A program made the translations under genes and the position numbers. Positions 1-8,273 of a stretch of DNA of 64,000 nucleotides are shown here, one piece after another. Under the pieces are notes generated by a model. It had not been told where the DNA came from, did no database searches, and saw only the letters and a program-made list of their open reading frames with translations. This DNA comes from Lewinellaceae bacterium. GTDB lineage: Bacteria; Bacteroidota; Bacteroidia; Chitinophagales; Saprospiraceae. Each line of letters opens with the position of its first letter. Within the stretch, counting starts at the first letter, position 1. The stretch lies in NCBI GenBank assembly GCA_016711435.1, contig JADJSY010000029.1, positions 26,994-90,993 on the forward strand, read 5' to 3'.

Positions 1-23
1 GGGTTCGATTTTTGAAACGTTCC

Positions 24-761
24 CTACTTCCGCAAATCAAAATTGTGAAAATAAAATACCCGTATCGTGTGCTGGTTTCTAAACTGATTACCTGAAGCAA
101 GTTGCTGGTACAAATTCATGTAGCCGCCGTGCAACTGCGCATGAGCATTCACCTGGTACACCAAACCCGCGAAAAAGCGGTTCTGATCAAAGTGGTTGTA
201 CACGATTTTTTTTCCAAAATTGACCATTATTTCGTCGTTCAGCAAGAACTGCAATCCACCCGGCGCAAGACCTTTTTTGGTAAGGGGCAGGAACAGCGCA
301 AAATTGTACCGGATGCGCGGATTATAATTGTAACCTTCCGCCAACTCATTATCATTCAATATTTTACGCCGAAAACGTTCTTCCAGCCGCACCCATTGCA
401 TCAACCGTACTTTGGGCCAGCGCACGAACCACTGGATCTGCTGCCAGGGTCGGTGCTCGGGTTGTGCCACGTTTTCGTGTCCTTCTGTAGGGAAATGATG
501 TACATAAGCATACGATACCGTCAGCCGGACATCATCCGTGATATAATACATCGGTCCGGCCCTAACAATGCCCTGAGACAACTCGCTTACAAAATCGTCT
601 TTCAGCCTCAGGTGCGCATCCAACCAAAGTCCCCATTTATGGCTAAACCTGGTCTGGCTTAAAAAGCCAAACCAGGTTTGTTCATCAGTTGTTGTAATTT
701 TTTGCCCCGACAGGGAAGTAGCACCAAGACAAAAAAAGAAAAGTAAAAGCCAGATTTTCAT
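24..761 (-). CDS. DUF2490-type putative outer-membrane beta-barrel protein
   Basis: The 245-residue product starts with a signal peptide (charged MK, then a hydrophobic stretch ending near LSGQ) followed by alternating aromatic-rich strands, as in DUF2490 proteins of Bacteroidota. Family features visible are the early TWFGFLSQTRFS stretch, the central RWPKVRLMQWVRLEERFRRK segment, and a C-terminal HTIRVFYFHNFDLRK strand ending in an outer-membrane barrel-like pattern. The function of the family is unknown; the likely location is the outer membrane. It is the last gene of the minus-strand sulfur locus, 177 bp after a TonB-dependent receptor gene, with a strong hairpin between them, so cotranscription is doubtful. 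Confidence 0.8.
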   Translation of the reverse strand: MKIWLLLFFFCLGATSLSGQKITTTDEQTWFGFLSQTRFSHKWGLWLDAHLRLKDDFVSELSQGIVRAGPMYYITDDVRLTVSYAYVHHFPTEGHENVAQPEHRPWQQIQWFVRWPKVRLMQWVRLEERFRRKILNDNELAEGYNYNPRIRYNFALFLPLTKKGLAPGGLQFLLNDEIMVNFGKKIVYNHFDQNRFFAGLVYQVNAHAQLHGGYMNLYQQLASGNQFRNQHTIRVFYFHNFDLRK

Positions 762-840
762 ACATATGAAAAATAACGCATGTGTATCACAAGAGGCTCA
801 TTTGAAATAATACAAATTTTTATGTCGTTTTTGCCACCAA

Positions 841-873
841 AAACCTTCCAGGTTTTTAAAACCTGGAAGGTTT
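841..873 (-). terminator. Perfect 15-bp hairpin between the TonB receptor and DUF2490 genes
   Basis: Arms 841-855 and 859-873 are exact reverse complements (AAACCTTCCAGGTTT) around a 3-nt loop. On the minus strand it follows the receptor stop codon by about 65 nt and is followed by a short T-rich stretch, so it is a plausible terminator. The remaining bases of the 762-938 gap show no gene. Confidence 0.7.
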
Positions 874-938
874 AGCACTCGATAAAAATAAAAATCGGTT
901 CATTTTTTTCCGGCAGGGACTTGTGATACACCTGCCGC

Positions 939-3485
939 TTAGAACGATTGCCGTAAAGTTACGCCAAAGGTTGCGGGGTCTCCAAGTACGCCTGCGTAGT
1001 GCCCCGCGTTGCCCGCCGCTGGTAAAAGTTGTTCAAAATAATCCTTGTTCAGCAGGTTGCGGCCCCACAGGAAGATCGAGGTGCCTTCCAGAGCACGGAA
1101 ACCCGCCCTGCCGTTCAACAAGGCATAACCGTCGATATTCAGATACTGCGAAGGAGATGCGCTCGAAGAAAACGAGGAACGATAATAGGTGTCGAATGCG
1201 AGGAATAATCTCCCGGTCTGTCCGAGAAATTTGCCCTTGCCGCTAATTTCGCCGCCAAAAGAGCCTGCCCATTTGGAAATGCCAGGCAAGGCGCCGCCGG
1301 AAACATCCTTGAACGCTGTCGGGCCGCCGGTTTCTTCGAGTGGTACCGGAGCATTGGTGAAGGAGACATATTTGCCTTCCGTGTAGGCAAGCGCGCCATA
1401 GAACGAAAGAAATTCCTTCACCCGGAGACTGGCGTCGACCTCAATGCCGAGTACATTTACTTTTTCGGCATTGGCCAGATAACCGCGGTTGACGCCGACT
1501 TCAGCAGTCTGCACCTGTGTCTGATAGTCCCTGATATCCGTATTGTGGAACACCACGTTAAACGTGGAATGAGCGGTCGGCGAGGTTTTCACGCCGACTT
1601 CGATGTGGCGCACGTCCTCGGGTTTGATGACTGCCAGTTCCAGCAACGGAGCGCCATTAGCGGAGGGCAAACCACCCAGATTAACGCCGACGGGTTTGAA
1701 ACTGGTGGAATACGTGGCAAAAGTATTGATGGCCTTACTGGCTTTGAAAGCCACCGTCAGTTGGCCCGAAAAGTTATCTTCTTCAGCGCTTGCAACAAAA
1801 GACTGGTTGCTGTACACCGCATTTTTCAGGGCGAGCAGCGCAGGGTCTTCGGTTTGCAGGCCGCCGTAAGTCTGCCGGCTGTAGTCCACATCTTTTTTAT
1901 CGTAGTTGAAACGGATGCCGGGAAGCACGTGCAAACGATCGATGATTTCCCAATCGACATTGGCAAATACCGCCGCGCCGAAGCTCTTGAGTTTGGAAAC
2001 AGTTCTAATTCCGTACCCGTCAAAAAGACCCGGGGTTTGCCACAAAGTACTGGTCGAACTTTGCGAAAAACGCCATTGTGCCGCGCCGGATTCTTCCGTG
2101 TGAACGGGATCCGTATCAAGTTCCTGGCCGATGGCGTAGAGGCCGACCACACCACTCAGACGGGAAGAGAAATCGCCGGCGTAACGGATTTCCTGCGACC
2201 AGTTCTGGTGTCTCGAAGTAGCTTGTGATAATGACAGTACCGGCAGACCGGTAAAGTCCCGGTCGTTGGAAGGATCCCAGTTCCAGTAGCGCCAGGCGCT
2301 GGTGGAGGTCAGCGTACCTTTCCCGATCTCTATATCGATATTGGCCGAAACACCGCCCAGTTCGTTGCCCGAACGCCAGGGCGTATCGTGGTCGATAATC
2401 CGGTCAAAAGGGTTGCGCGAAGGCAAGGTATAGTCAAGATCGGCGATAATCTGATCGAACTGGCGATATGGCGCGCGTTTGGTAGGCGCCACACCGGCGA
2501 ATACCTGCGCGAAGCCGTCCGGGCGCTGCCGGGTAACGTCTCCTACCAATGTAATCTTGATCTTGTCCGTCGGCGTTATCAGCAACTGGCCCCGGAAGCC
2601 CAGGTTATTAATATCGTTCACTTTTTTGGAAGTTCTGACGTTCTGGAGCAGTCCGTCGCGCTGCGTGCCGGAGAAAGACAAGCGTCCGGCGACTTTTTTA
2701 CTCAGCGGCCCTGTGATGGAACCTTTTGCCTGGATGTATCCGTAGTTGCCAAAGCTGAGCTCGAAATTGGCGCCCGGCGTAAAACTCGGTTTGCGTGTGG
2801 TCACATTAAAAGCGCCTGCGGTGGTGTTTTTGCCGAACAACGTGCCCTGCGGCCCGCGCAATACTTCTATCTGTTCGATGTCGATAAAATCGAGCGCTGT
2901 CACGGCCGGACGGGCAAAATACACACCGTCCACATAATAACCGACGCCCGGATCGATGCCGTCATTGGTGAGTCCGTAGGTCGAACCCATGCCGCGGATA
3001 TTCAGGGTTGTGTTGCGCGGATTGGAGGAGTAGAGCTGTACCGAAGGGACCAATTCTTTCACGCGGTTCACATTGAAGGCGCCGGCATCGGCAACGAGTG
3101 CGCCAGTCAACACGGAGATCGGAATAGGAACATCCTGCGCCGCTTCTTTACGGCGCCTGGAGGTGACGAGTATTTCATCCAGCAGGCCGTCCATTTCAAG
3201 AACTATTTGCAGCGGCGTTTCCGGCAGTTTGGAAATCTGAATTTCCTGCGTCTTGTAGCCCAGGTATCTGACTACGAGCGTGAAAGGCAGGTATTTGGGA
3301 GCAGCAAGACTGAAATGACCGCGCTCATCCGAAATATCATAAATATTGGTACCCTTTATGCCTACGGTAGCACCTGCCGAGAGCGATCCTTCGCTGTCTT
3401 TAATGACACCCTCTATTGGGTTTTGGGAAAATGCGGTGCTAACGAATAGCATAAACAATATGATGAGTATTGATATATGTTTCAT
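939..3485 (-). CDS. TonB-dependent receptor with carboxypeptidase-regulatory-like N-terminal domain
   Basis: The 848-residue protein has a signal peptide (to about residue 20, ending FSQN). A CarboxypepD_reg-like beta-sandwich follows (about 23-105), then a plug domain with IEVLRGPQGTLFGKNTTAG (about 210-235), and a TonB-dependent barrel ending in GVTLRQSF with a terminal Phe. It should import a ligand across the outer membrane with TonB energy. It is a stand-alone receptor, not a SusC with a SusD partner. It has no cysteine. It lies directly downstream of the cys operon and its promoter region carries an inverted repeat also found at the 12.9-kb cysteine leader, so I infer a sulfur-containing ligand such as a sulfonate or sulfate ester. 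The ligand cannot be read from sequence; a siderophore remains possible. Confidence 0.9.
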   Translation of the reverse strand: MKHISILIILFMLFVSTAFSQNPIEGVIKDSEGSLSAGATVGIKGTNIYDISDERGHFSLAAPKYLPFTLVVRYLGYKTQEIQISKLPETPLQIVLEMDGLLDEILVTSRRRKEAAQDVPIPISVLTGALVADAGAFNVNRVKELVPSVQLYSSNPRNTTLNIRGMGSTYGLTNDGIDPGVGYYVDGVYFARPAVTALDFIDIEQIEVLRGPQGTLFGKNTTAGAFNVTTRKPSFTPGANFELSFGNYGYIQAKGSITGPLSKKVAGRLSFSGTQRDGLLQNVRTSKKVNDINNLGFRGQLLITPTDKIKITLVGDVTRQRPDGFAQVFAGVAPTKRAPYRQFDQIIADLDYTLPSRNPFDRIIDHDTPWRSGNELGGVSANIDIEIGKGTLTSTSAWRYWNWDPSNDRDFTGLPVLSLSQATSRHQNWSQEIRYAGDFSSRLSGVVGLYAIGQELDTDPVHTEESGAAQWRFSQSSTSTLWQTPGLFDGYGIRTVSKLKSFGAAVFANVDWEIIDRLHVLPGIRFNYDKKDVDYSRQTYGGLQTEDPALLALKNAVYSNQSFVASAEEDNFSGQLTVAFKASKAINTFATYSTSFKPVGVNLGGLPSANGAPLLELAVIKPEDVRHIEVGVKTSPTAHSTFNVVFHNTDIRDYQTQVQTAEVGVNRGYLANAEKVNVLGIEVDASLRVKEFLSFYGALAYTEGKYVSFTNAPVPLEETGGPTAFKDVSGGALPGISKWAGSFGGEISGKGKFLGQTGRLFLAFDTYYRSSFSSSASPSQYLNIDGYALLNGRAGFRALEGTSIFLWGRNLLNKDYFEQLLPAAGNAGHYAGVLGDPATFGVTLRQSF

Positions 3486-3585
3486 GTAAAGTTGTATTCA
3501 AAGTTAGTAAGTAGTTATCCGTTATTAGTTATCGGTTATCCGTGTTGATAATCAAGCATTTGCAAAGAATTTAATCTAAACCATT
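3486..3585 (-). repeat. 5' module: GATAAC-word array plus TTGATTATCAACAC box
   Basis: Read towards the receptor start, the sequence runs TTTGCAAATG, CTTGATTATCAACAC, then four GATAAC/AATAAC-type words, then the ATG. The same order and orientation precedes the genes starting at 20303, 37141, 42055 and 30943. The box contains AATCAAGCATTTG on the plus strand, which fits the IHF consensus WATCAANNNNTTR. Confidence 0.7.
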
Positions 3586-3610
3586 TTGATTAATACACGT
3601 AATGGGGGTT

Positions 3611-3643
3611 AAATGCAGCTTACGGTTTTCGCAACACTGCATT
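3611..3643 (-). other. Hairpin in the 5' leader of the TonB receptor gene
   Basis: AAATGCAG (3611-3618) and CTGCATTT (3636-3643) can pair in the transcript between the predicted promoter at 3730 and the start at 3485. No U-tract follows, so it is not an obvious terminator. A 13-codon ORF (3661-3702) precedes it but has a single Cys codon and is not called. The rest of 3486-3894 holds a promoter, operator, GTTATC array and palindrome. Confidence 0.35.
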
Positions 3644-3729
3644 TGTTTGAAAAACGAATTCTACCAACAATATGGTCGTAGGAACAGCCGAAATGATGTC
3701 ATACAAAAGTGCTTTTAAATTTGTTCAGG

Positions 3730-3737
3730 CAAATGTA
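3730..3737 (-). promoter_or_regulatory. Predicted Bacteroidota -7 box for the TonB receptor
   Basis: On the minus strand this reads TACATTTG, an exact TAnnTTTG. No clear TTTG lies 19-21 nt upstream because that position is occupied by the inverted repeat at 3749-3779, so activation or repression through that repeat would act directly on the promoter. Confidence 0.55.
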
Positions 3738-3748
3738 CGACATTAGTC

Positions 3749-3779
3749 CATAAAGTCTATAATTTTAGTAGACTTTATG
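3749..3779. promoter_or_regulatory. Candidate sulfur-regulon operator (perfect 11-bp inverted repeat)
   Basis: CATAAAGTCTA (3749-3759) and TAGACTTTATG (3769-3779) are exact reverse complements with a 9-nt spacer. The 19-nt core 3755-3773 matches 15 of 19 positions of the core at 12876-12894 (GTCTAYAATWTYAGTAGAM). It sits where the -33 region of the receptor promoter should be. The shape resembles sites of Rrf2-family regulators such as CymR, but that family assignment is inference; no regulator gene is in the window. Confidence 0.6.
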
Positions 3780-3790
3780 AAAAAATATTT

Positions 3791-3886
3791 GAGAAGGTTT
3801 AAAAGTTTGATGGTTTGAGGAGGTAACTCATAGCCAAGAATTACCACCCCAAACCATCAAACCTTCTCAAACCATCAAACCTTTTC
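3791..3886. repeat. Intergenic palindrome, GGTTTGATGGTTTGA word family
   Basis: The left arm (3791-3826) and right arm (3841-3886) pair imperfectly and are built from GTTTGATG/GTTTGAGG-type words. It starts 8 nt downstream of the cysJ stop on the minus strand. The same family occurs at 6684-6851, 28013-28133 and 57015-57171. Confidence 0.75.
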
Positions 3887-3894
3887 AATCCCAC

Positions 3895-5736
3895 TTAATA
3901 CACATCCTCCAGGTAACGCCGTTGCTTTTTCAGGTTTTTCAAATACTCCGCTGCGTATTCTTCTCCCTGGCCGCTTTCTTTTGCAACAATCTGAATCACA
4001 GCATTTTGCACATCGGAAGCCATGCGGTTTTTATCGCCGCACACATAAAAATGAGCGCCGTTTTCAAGCCGCTCGAAAATCAGGCGCGAGCGCTCCGCCA
4101 GGCGATTTTGCACATAAATTTTGTATTTCTGGTCGCGGCTGAAAGCCACGTCTAAGCGGTCGAGGGTGCCGCGTTTCAGGTGATTGAGCCACTCGATCTG
4201 GTATAAGAAGTCGGTTTCAAAATTCGGGTTGCCGAAAAACAGCCAGTTTTTGCCGGAAGCGCCGCGTTCGCTGCGTTCTTCCACGAAAGCGCGGAAAGGC
4301 GCCACCCCGGTGCCCGGGCCGACCATGATGATATCCGTCGCGTCGTCGGCAGGTAATTTGAAATATTCGTTGTGTTCCATAAAAACTGGAACGGAATCGC
4401 CTGTTTTCACTCGGTCGGCGAGGAAGGTAGAGGCTACGCCCTGGTGCGGGCGACCGTTGAAATCGTAGCGCACGGCTGCTACCGTGAGGTGTACTTCGTC
4501 GGGGTGCGCCAGGAGGCTCGACGCGATGGAATACGAACGCGGCGGCATTTTGCGCAGGAAACCGAGCAGGGTCGCTTCCGACAGGGCTGCCGGGAATTCG
4601 CGCAGCAGGTCGGCCACATTGCGGCCCCAGAGAAAGTTTTTCAGGGCCTCGTTGTCCTGCACAATGGCTTTGAGTTTGGCGTTGTTGGTCCAGTTGGCAT
4701 ATTGATCCACCACTTCGCGGGTCAACACGCTCAGTTCCACGTCGCGCAGTAGTATCTGGCGAAATTCGGCCTCTTTCCCGTTGAATGTCAGGGTTTTATT
4801 ACCATTGAGCATGGCGGTGTAAAGCACCTCTTTCACCAGCGATTCGGGATTGGTGGCGTAGATGGCCAAAGAGTCGCCCGGTTCGTACAACAAACCAGAG
4901 CCTTCGAGCGAGAGTTCCAGGTGCCAGGTTTCTTTCTGCGAGCCGCGCCCGTTGAGTTGTATTTTTTCCAGGATGGGTGCTGCAAACGGTTTTTTGCGGT
5001 CGTACAACGTACCGGCGGCTTTAGCCGCCGGAATCGCAGTCGGCTGCCCGTTACTGTGCACAACCGCGCTTCGCGTGTCGGCGGCTAAAGCCGCCGGTAC
5101 AGGCAATTTTTCCAGCACATTGGCCAGCCAACCTTCCACGGCGTCTTCAAAATCGACATCACAATCTACCCGGTCAAACAGCCGTTTGGCACCCAATACT
5201 TCCAGGCGGGCGTCTATTTCCTTACCTGTCTGGCAAAACTGGAGATAACTCCGGTCGCCCAGCGCACAAACGGAGAATTGTACTCCGTCTAATTGCGGCG
5301 CTCGCGTACCCAGCAGCCATTTGTGAAATTCTTCCGCAGCGATGGGCGGTTCGCCTTCGCCCTGGGTGCTGATAACGAACAGCGCGATTTTTTCCGACTT
5401 CAGATTTTTGGTTGGATAGTCGTTCATATCGGCCACCACGACCTGAAACCCACGTTCCCGCACTTTGGCAGAGATTTGATGGGCCACTTTTTTGCTGTTG
5501 CCGGTTTGCGAACCGTACAGGACGGTGACCTGCGGCAAGGTCGCTGCAGGCGGCGCCAGTGGGGCAATTGCAACGGAAGGCGCTTCCAGCACCCCGTTCG
5601 GCGCGGGTTGACCTTTAGAAGCAATGCCGTACAGATAGCCGCTCAACCACATTTGATGCAGGGCGCTGTGTTGCGCCAGTTGTTGCAACAACTTTTCGTC
5701 GAGACCGGCCGGCGGTGGAGGAAAGGTGGTAGTCAT
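3895..5736 (-). CDS. cysJ: Assimilatory sulfite reductase flavoprotein subunit (CysJ-like)
   Basis: The product passes NADPH electrons through FAD and FMN to the sulfite reductase hemoprotein. Domains in order: flavodoxin (VTVLYGSQTGNSKK), a long Ala-rich linker, an FAD-binding ferredoxin-reductase domain with RSYSIASS, and an NADPH domain with GPGTGVAPFRAFVEER. The C-terminus RRYLEDVY is typical of CysJ. An upstream in-frame ATG at 5805 exists, but I chose 5736 because the extra 23 codons fall in heptad-repeat DNA and because the sequence before 5736 aligns with the untranslated region before cysH. It follows cobA by 125 nt. No cysI lies nearby, so its hemoprotein partner must be encoded elsewhere. 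Confidence 0.9.
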   Translation of the reverse strand: MTTTFPPPPAGLDEKLLQQLAQHSALHQMWLSGYLYGIASKGQPAPNGVLEAPSVAIAPLAPPAATLPQVTVLYGSQTGNSKKVAHQISAKVRERGFQVVVADMNDYPTKNLKSEKIALFVISTQGEGEPPIAAEEFHKWLLGTRAPQLDGVQFSVCALGDRSYLQFCQTGKEIDARLEVLGAKRLFDRVDCDVDFEDAVEGWLANVLEKLPVPAALAADTRSAVVHSNGQPTAIPAAKAAGTLYDRKKPFAAPILEKIQLNGRGSQKETWHLELSLEGSGLLYEPGDSLAIYATNPESLVKEVLYTAMLNGNKTLTFNGKEAEFRQILLRDVELSVLTREVVDQYANWTNNAKLKAIVQDNEALKNFLWGRNVADLLREFPAALSEATLLGFLRKMPPRSYSIASSLLAHPDEVHLTVAAVRYDFNGRPHQGVASTFLADRVKTGDSVPVFMEHNEYFKLPADDATDIIMVGPGTGVAPFRAFVEERSERGASGKNWLFFGNPNFETDFLYQIEWLNHLKRGTLDRLDVAFSRDQKYKIYVQNRLAERSRLIFERLENGAHFYVCGDKNRMASDVQNAVIQIVAKESGQGEEYAAEYLKNLKKQRRYLEDVY

Positions 5737-5756
5737 ATCGTTGTGTGATTGAGAGC

Positions 5757-5858
5757 GTTGTACTGAAAGTTGAGAGGTTGAGCCTGTTGATGGTTGAGCA
5801 AGCATTGGTAGTCAGTGAATTAATCTGCTTTCTTGTTCAAAACCACTTAGATTTGAAA
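5757..5858 (-). promoter_or_regulatory. Conserved 5' region of cysJ shared with cysH
   Basis: On the minus strand it contains AAGTGGTTTTGAACAA, then a block of the form ATTMATKCACTGAYTACCAA, then TTGAG/TCAAC words, then the ATG. The same order precedes cysH at 10052-10141. The two regions are clearly related copies. Confidence 0.6.
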
Positions 5859-5861
5859 AAT

Positions 5862-6683
5862 TTAGATGGTTCTGTTTTCCTGCTGAAGTACGTGGTCCAG
5901 TTCCAGTCTATATCGCACCACTTCGCCCGCCACAATAACTGCCGGACTGCCGGCGCCGGCTGCTGTTGCTTTTGCTGCGATGTCGGCCATCGTGCCTGTT
6001 ATCACTTTTTGGGTCGGCAACGTGGCGTTCTGGATCACAGCAATCGGCCATTCGTTTTTTCCGGCAGCCGCAAAAACTGCTGCTATGTCGGCTATTTTAG
6101 CCAAACCCATCAGAATCACCAACGTGGCATCCGTTTGGGCCGCTGTCGATATTTCAGGGTTCAGCGCGCCCGTATCGGTCGTAGCCGTCAGCACCCAGAA
6201 ACTTCGGCTGGCGCCACGCAGGGTAAGGGGTATTCCCACTGCGCCCGCGCCGGCAATCGCACTGGAAATACCCGGCACATATTCGGCTGCAACCCCATGA
6301 TTTTGAGCGTATTGCATTTCTTCAAACCCGCGTCCGAATACAAAAGGATCGCCGCCTTTCAGGCGCACCACATGGCCGTAATCTTTGGCATAACCCACGA
6401 TGAGTTCGTTGATTTCATCCTGCGTAAACGCCTTGTGTTGACGGCGTTTTCCTACATAAATCCGCGCAGCCCCGGAAGGCGCATAATCCAGCAATTCCTC
6501 GTTCACCAGCGCGTCGTACAACACCACATCGGCCTGTCCCAACGCTTTGATCGCTTTGAGCGTGACCAGTTCCGGGTCGCCGATCCCTGCGCCGACAACG
6601 GTCAGTCTGGGCGTTTTGGAGGCTGTCGCTTGGCCGGGAGGCGTTTGCTTGCCCGTGTGATATGTATTTGTCAGGTTGGACAT
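5862..6683 (-). CDS. cobA: Uroporphyrinogen-III C-methyltransferase (SUMT)
   Basis: This enzyme methylates uroporphyrinogen III twice with S-adenosylmethionine to give precorrin-2, the siroheme precursor needed by sulfite reductase. The 273 residues cover one TP_methylase domain: VVGAGIGDPELVTLKA near the N-terminus, DVVLYDALV, VVRLKGGDPFVFGRG in the middle, and PGISSAIAGAGAVGIPLTLRG. No CysG-type dehydrogenase/ferrochelatase part is fused, so siroheme completion needs another protein. It lies between cysN and cysJ in the same orientation, which fits the sulfur role rather than cobalamin synthesis. Confidence 0.93.
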   Translation of the reverse strand: MSNLTNTYHTGKQTPPGQATASKTPRLTVVGAGIGDPELVTLKAIKALGQADVVLYDALVNEELLDYAPSGAARIYVGKRRQHKAFTQDEINELIVGYAKDYGHVVRLKGGDPFVFGRGFEEMQYAQNHGVAAEYVPGISSAIAGAGAVGIPLTLRGASRSFWVLTATTDTGALNPEISTAAQTDATLVILMGLAKIADIAAVFAAAGKNEWPIAVIQNATLPTQKVITGTMADIAAKATAAGAGSPAVIVAGEVVRYRLELDHVLQQENRTI

Positions 6684-6851
6684 GGTTGGAAATGGTTTGG
6701 AAGGTTTGATGGTTTGATGTTTGATGGTTTGAAGGTTGGATGGTTTGGAGGTGGTATCGCATGTTTATCAGCTTCCCGAAAGCTCAAACCTTCGAAGTTT
6801 TCAAATGAGTTACCACCTCAAACCATCCAACCTTTCAAACCATCAAACTAT
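6684..6851. repeat. Intergenic palindrome between cysN and cobA (GGTTTGATG words)
   Basis: The left arm (about 6685-6753) consists of GGTTTGATG/GGTTTGGAGG words. The right arm (6811-6850) is their imperfect reverse complement. It fills the whole gap inside the cys operon. Confidence 0.75.
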
Positions 6852-6852
6852 C

Positions 6853-8136
6853 TTAAATGGCAAAATCCTGCTGCAACGTTTCGCTTACAGGCACTTCATG
6901 CAGCATTCCCGCTGCTACGGTATCGAACGTATTGTCGTTGATCAGAATCAGGCTGCCGGTGGTGCGGTTGAGTTTGTAGGAATCAAATACCAATGGTTTG
7001 GCGGTGCGCAGCCGGATGTAGGCGATATCGTTCAGTTTCAGTTGCTCGGCGGGTTGTTGTTCAAACGTGTGCACATCCACCCGGTGGTAAATTTCCTTGA
7101 CAATGGCTTTGACCGTAGCGGCATTGTGACGCAGCAACAAACGGTCGCCGGGGTACAGGGGGCGTTCGCTCATCCAGCAAATATCCAGGTCCAGGTCTTG
7201 CGTGACGTAAGGCTGTACGCCTTCCACCCGAATGATGGAATCGCCGCGCGAAATGTCGATGTCGTCTTCGAGGTGCAGCACGATAGGCTGCGGCGCAAAG
7301 GCTTCTTCTACTTCCTGCTGGTGTACTTCGATGGCTTTAATGGTGGTTTCAATTCCGGCCGGCAGCACCTGCACCCGGTCGCCGCGGCGGAAACTGCCGC
7401 TGCGCAGAGCGCCCGCGTACCCGCGGTAGTCGTGCAGTTCTTCCGTGCGGGGACGGATCACATACTGCACCTGGAAACGGGTGGCTTCGTCTTCCTGAAC
7501 CTCCGCCAGTTCTACTGTTTCGAGGTGATCCAGCAAGGTTTTTCCGGCGTACCAGGGCATTTTTTCTGAAATGGTCACCACATTGTCGCCGGCCAAAGCG
7601 CTCATCGGAATAAACGTAACCTCTTGTAAACCAAGTTTTTGACTCAGTTTTTGGTAATCGGCGGCAATACGGTAGAACACCTGTTCGTCGTAATCCACCA
7701 AATCCATTTTATTCACAGCCGCCACAATGTGCGGAATGCCCATCAGGGAAGCCACCATGCTGTGGCGGTGCGTTTGTTCCACCACGCCCTGTCGCGCATC
7801 GATCAGGATAATTGCCAGGTCGGCATTGGAAGCGCCCGTTACCATGTTGCGGGTGTACTGTACGTGGCCCGGCGCATCGGCGATGATAAATTTGCGGCGC
7901 GGCGTATTGAAATATTTATACGCTACGTCGATGGTTATACCCTGCTCGCGTTCGGCGCGCAGGCCGTCGGTCAGCAGCGAAAGATCCAGTTCGCCGTCGG
8001 GTTTGTTGCGGCTCTGGCGTTCGAGCGTATGCAGCACATCGTGCGAAACGGCTTTGGAATCGAACAACAGGCGACCGATCAGGGTGCTTTTACCGTCGTC
8101 GACGGAACCGGCGGTTATGAATTTAAGTATATTCAC
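6853..8136 (-). CDS. cysN: Sulfate adenylyltransferase subunit 1 (GTPase)
   Basis: CysN couples GTP hydrolysis to APS formation by CysD. The 427 residues show an EF-Tu-like G domain: GSVDDGKSTLIGRLL (P-loop, residues 10-24), ADAPGHVQYTRNMVTGAS (G3) and NKMDLVD (G4), followed by two beta-barrel domains. There is no C-terminal APS kinase domain, which agrees with a neighbouring reductase of the APS-reducing type. It is 137 nt downstream of cysD on the same strand. Confidence 0.96.
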   Translation of the reverse strand: MNILKFITAGSVDDGKSTLIGRLLFDSKAVSHDVLHTLERQSRNKPDGELDLSLLTDGLRAEREQGITIDVAYKYFNTPRRKFIIADAPGHVQYTRNMVTGASNADLAIILIDARQGVVEQTHRHSMVASLMGIPHIVAAVNKMDLVDYDEQVFYRIAADYQKLSQKLGLQEVTFIPMSALAGDNVVTISEKMPWYAGKTLLDHLETVELAEVQEDEATRFQVQYVIRPRTEELHDYRGYAGALRSGSFRRGDRVQVLPAGIETTIKAIEVHQQEVEEAFAPQPIVLHLEDDIDISRGDSIIRVEGVQPYVTQDLDLDICWMSERPLYPGDRLLLRHNAATVKAIVKEIYHRVDVHTFEQQPAEQLKLNDIAYIRLRTAKPLVFDSYKLNRTTGSLILINDNTFDTVAAGMLHEVPVSETLQQDFAI

Positions 8137-8151
8137 TTTACTTTTTTTAAA

Positions 8152-8264
8152 AAGTTATTAGTTATCGGTTATTAGTTATCAGGGTGGTAACCCTCGGCGT
8201 GGTTAATTGATAAAGCCAAACAAAAGTGGCCTGATAACTAATAACCGATAACTAATAACAACTT
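8152..8264. repeat. Intergenic palindrome between cysD and cysN (GTTATC words)
   Basis: The arms 8152-8183 and 8230-8264 are near-perfect reverse complements, apart from one 3-nt indel. They are composed of AGTTATTAGTTATCGGTTATT-like words. The loop is about 46 nt and also contains GGTAACCC. Confidence 0.85.
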
Positions 8265-8273
8265 GATAACCAG

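Noticed and set aside
2388..3449. 353-codon plus-strand ORF
   Set aside because: Antisense shadow of the TonB receptor; composition is rich in Arg, Val and His without any motif.
3661..3702. 13-codon ORF MTSFRLFLRPYCW upstream of the TonB receptor as a third Cys leader
   Set aside because: Only one Cys codon, and the hairpin after it has no U-tract. The RLFL resemblance to leader 2 is noted but too short.
5737..5805. N-terminal extension of CysJ to 5805
   Set aside because: The codons lie in repeat words shared with untranslated DNA before cysH and at 16981.
5745..6941. 398-codon plus-strand ORF
   Set aside because: It runs antisense to cobA and across repeat DNA with no domain; the opposite strand carries clear SUMT motifs.
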